NCBI GenBank assembly: GCA_037576195.1
Contig: CM075102.1
Location: forward strand, 47,054,745-47,118,744
Length of the DNA stretch: 64,000 nucleotides
Origin: Phytoseiulus persimilis
Taxonomy: Eukaryota > Arthropoda > Arachnida > Mesostigmata > Phytoseiidae
Direction: 5' to 3'
Part shown: one piece after another, positions 61,341-64,000 of the stretch
Layout of the letters: each line of letters opens with the position of its first letter
How positions within the stretch are numbered: the first letter of the stretch is position 1
Notes under the pieces: model-generated
What the model was told of the DNA's origin: nothing
The model's database searches: none
What the model saw: the letters and a program-made list of their open reading frames with translations, nothing else
Program-made: the position numbers and the translations under genes

Positions 61341-61547
61341 ATGTCGGCGCGGATCGGGTCAACGTGTTATACGGGGATGGACGACGAGTCCATTGAAAAG
61401 TTCAGCCGCCAGACAGCGTCACAGAAATTCATTTTCTGCGGAGAAAATCGCGGGCTCAATCCACCTTCCGACATCAAAGCAAGCTTGCCCATCTCTGTAG
61501 AATCAGAAACTCGAGAAGACTTCGGAGGGTCAGCTGACGATGCATGA
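61341..61547 (+). CDS. Candidate small ORF, 68 residues
   Basis: ATG to TGA, acidic (GMDDESIEKF, ESETREDFGGSADD). May be an exon; not recognised. Confidence 0.25.
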   Translation: MSARIGSTCYTGMDDESIEKFSRQTASQKFIFCGENRGLNPPSDIKASLPISVESETREDFGGSADDA

Positions 61548-61623
61548 TAGCCTAAATAGTCGCGGGACATCCCTCAGGAGCCGCTGTCTCTTCGATAGCG
61601 ATCCTTGCAACGCTCGCGAATCA

Positions 61624-61650
61624 GGCGGACAGACAGACGGACGGACGGGC
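61624..61650. repeat. (GACA/GACG)n microsatellite
   Basis: GGACAGACAGACGGACGGACGG units. Confidence 0.85.
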
Positions 61651-62522
61651 TGACTGTCTGGCTGTCGTGTCCCCCGTGACACGGCAGCGAGGCGTCAATG
61701 TCAATTGCTTATACTCGCTCGGAGACTCGAGATAATATCCTGCCAAACTGACCCCTTTCGTGGTGAGCGACCATCACCTCAGCTGCCGATGCCGATTTCG
61801 TCCTGATGTACAGGAAGATCGCCCCGAACAGAGCACATGCGGCTCAGCGGAAGGTTTCTGGAGGGAAGCAAACTCGAATTCGACGGGGCCGAACGCCCAG
61901 GGAAGGCCCCATCTAGTCTTGGAATCTGGAACGGAAAAGAGGTCAAGGGCTCCATGATCTGTTATCAACATTCGAGACAGCTGAACTCTGGTCCCGTTAA
62001 CGGTTCGCAGTCCTACATGAGTCGTTGCTCCATTGTCCATGTCTGAGGGTGTAGGTCTGACGGCAATGCTGGAATCGAGATGAGCGTATGAACGGCGGCC
62101 AGGTGGCAGAAAGGAAGAAATATAGAAGAAGGGAAGGAGGCAGCAGCAGCTAGGGAGGAGGTCGGTCTGCGGTTCGCTGCGAGAAGAATGGACCGGTGCC
62201 GCGCGCAAGCGTTTTTCGGTCGTCCGTGCTATTCGTTCACTAGGCGTCGCTGAAAATACGCCGAGACACCGCGCAAGTATGAAGGGGGATTGTGCGGAAC
62301 CGATGTCTCAGACAACAGCGAAGAGAAGCGTTCCGATCGGAGTTGTGTGACTGTTTCGAAATGAAGCTTCAACACCCTTCAAGTGAAGGACTCGTGACGA
62401 CATTGGAGGACAGATGGACAGCGGTACAGTGAAATTATCTCCGGAGAAAAACCTGCGGACCTGAAACAGGATAACCGGCTACCCAACGCCTGACCCCCGC
62501 CCCCTCCCAGCAAATTTGTACC

Positions 62523-62818
62523 ATGACGGGCTTGACGATTGACGCGGGTTCCATGAACTACCGACTCCAGGTTTTTATGGAGGATACAACGCGGAGACGC
62601 TTCTATGCTAATGCGTTCCACTACTCTACAGCAGGTATAGTTTTTATCCGTTTTTTTTTGCCTCGACGCTCGAAGAATCCATCCAATGGCTTATCTCAAT
62701 TGATTTCGATTCGAAATTTACATAAAGTTGGAGTTTTGTCGGCCAAGCGACTCCCGCGCAAGCTCTTATCATAGAAGAGACTTTCGTTGTCAATTCCGCG
62801 GCTTCGCGATTCACCAAG
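62523..62818 (+). CDS. Unidentified gene, first two exons
   Basis: ATG exon 62523-62634 (MTGLTIDAGSMNYRLQVF) ends at GCAG|GTATAG and joins in phase to 62775-62818 (ETFVVNSAASRFTK) after CTTATCATAG. The donor could instead be at AAAAA|GTGCGT (62835), which adds a Lys-rich run. Later exons near 62970-63120 are open in two frames and cannot be chosen. Not recognised. Confidence 0.35.
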
Positions 62819-63119
62819 GTCCGCAAGAAGAAAAAGTGCGTCCGCTCAACGGTGTCATGGGGGGCGCTCTGATATTTTGTCGCGCGGGACCAAAGTACCG
62901 GCCGGATCAGTGCGGGTTCGAGCTCCGAAAAGGACATTTGAGCGCAATCTGTGTTTGTTCTGCCCTCTCCGAGTGGGAGCAATATTCGAGCTCGCTGAGG
63001 AAGACATCACGATCGCTGAGGGAGTCGCGCTCCGCCGAGTCGTTTAGCGCTGCTTTTGTTGTATTGTCTTGTCGTGGCCGATCGCTTCGGTGTACCGTTA
63101 TTCCGTTCGACTGACTCAC

Positions 63120-64000
63120 TGACAGACTGGCTGAGAGGGTCGACAGAATTCACACGGAACACAGCGCACCGTACGACTGCCTGATTTGAATTCGTGTCGT
63201 TGTGAATTCGTCGTTTCGCTCCGGAGGCTTCGAAGAAACACAATGAGTTGATCCCAATCGGTCAAGCGAACCCTGGCTCATCCCCACGTCAGCGCTCTTC
63301 CTGACCACAGAAACTTGATTTAAGGCAATCACATGCTTGATTGCCCGGTATTCCGACCCCCGATATTCTCCGCCGCTTTCGACCCACGCCTCGAACGATG
63401 TTCGGGAATCAGCGGCTGTCCGTAACCCGGGACGGCTTACGGCACGGGTAACTGTGTTTGATTGTGGAGGTATATGTTGGCTCTGGATGAAGCTGTCGGT
63501 GACCCATGACGTTCGGCTGTTGGCCTGCTCGCTCTTGTGGCGGTTGCTTCTTCACAGTGCCACATGAGCTAGCGTCGAAGAACGCGGTGAAGTGGCGAAA
63601 TCAGAGGTTTTCCCCGAGCCGAGAGACTCCGCCGCGAGTGTCCGAAGGAACGAGGAGCTCTTCTCGAGCATCCACGGACGGAACCGTAGCCGTTTTCAGC
63701 GAGGAGATCCTCCCCGAGAAAGAATAATCTCTGCTCTGCGCAATACTCTTCTGCTCGCTCGCTATCAGCGACATCCGCTTAAGGTCCCGCGAGGCCGCCT
63801 CTCGTCGACTCTGGAGCCAACGTCTTTTGTCAAAGCAGCCTTGATGTTCAGCAATTGACTAGGACGCTCGAAATAATTATCCCTATGTCTCGTGTCACCG
63901 TTACGCCGATGCTGTAGCGTATGCGACGTCTGCTATAAACAGAACTGCGTCGTCACCTAGGGAAATGATTGTCCCGCCCGAGATCCCCGATCCTCTCACT
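63120..64000. other. No supported gene
   Basis: Short frames on both strands without paired splice sites; nothing recognised to the end of the window. Confidence 0.35.

Overview
This 64 kb window is eukaryotic, almost certainly from a metazoan. The one gene family recognised with confidence is a glypican, split by short GT-AG introns. There are no bacterial operons, rRNA or tRNA genes, or CRISPR arrays. Base composition is close to 50% GC, with tetranucleotide low-complexity runs and decayed LINE and Tc1/mariner elements. An arthropod, perhaps a parasitiform mite, fits the composition and short introns, but that is inference.

Layout. 2.0-4.5 kb: nine exons of a dally-like (GPC1/2/4/6-type) glypican on the + strand; the 5' exon(s) with the signal peptide were not found. 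4.57-5.04 kb: an unidentified - strand gene ending 54 bp from the glypican stop (convergent). 6.4-7.5 kb: a LINE ORF2 fossil next to an element with inverted CAGTGGCGTATC ends. 9.2-9.65 kb: a possibly broken - strand gene. 10.5-11.1 kb: a disabled partial copy of the glypican. 12.07-12.18 kb: a Tc1/mariner transposase fossil. 12.6-27 kb: scattered candidate genes on both strands, none assigned to a family, plus a repeat pair (8.2 and 18.6 kb). 27-42.7 kb: mostly low-information sequence with a few candidate exons. 42.7-51 kb: the best block of unidentified genes, with a two-exon + gene, a convergent five-exon secreted-protein gene (-), a poly-C-ended mobile fragment, a + gene at 47.2-48.4 kb and a six-exon + gene at 48.9-51.0 kb. 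52-64 kb: further candidate exons, one resembling a Ras-binding-like fold, and GC-rich low-complexity DNA near 57.2-57.6 kb.

Limits. Only the glypican, its degenerate copy and the transposon fossils rest on recognised homology. The other genes were built by hand from splice consensus, reading-phase agreement and codon composition. At this GC content competing frames often stay open, so most are flagged with low to moderate confidence and their start or end exons may be wrong. Several models require introns of 29-43 nt. No cooperation between the genes can be inferred beyond the glypican's known role in heparan-sulfate-dependent morphogen handling at the cell surface.
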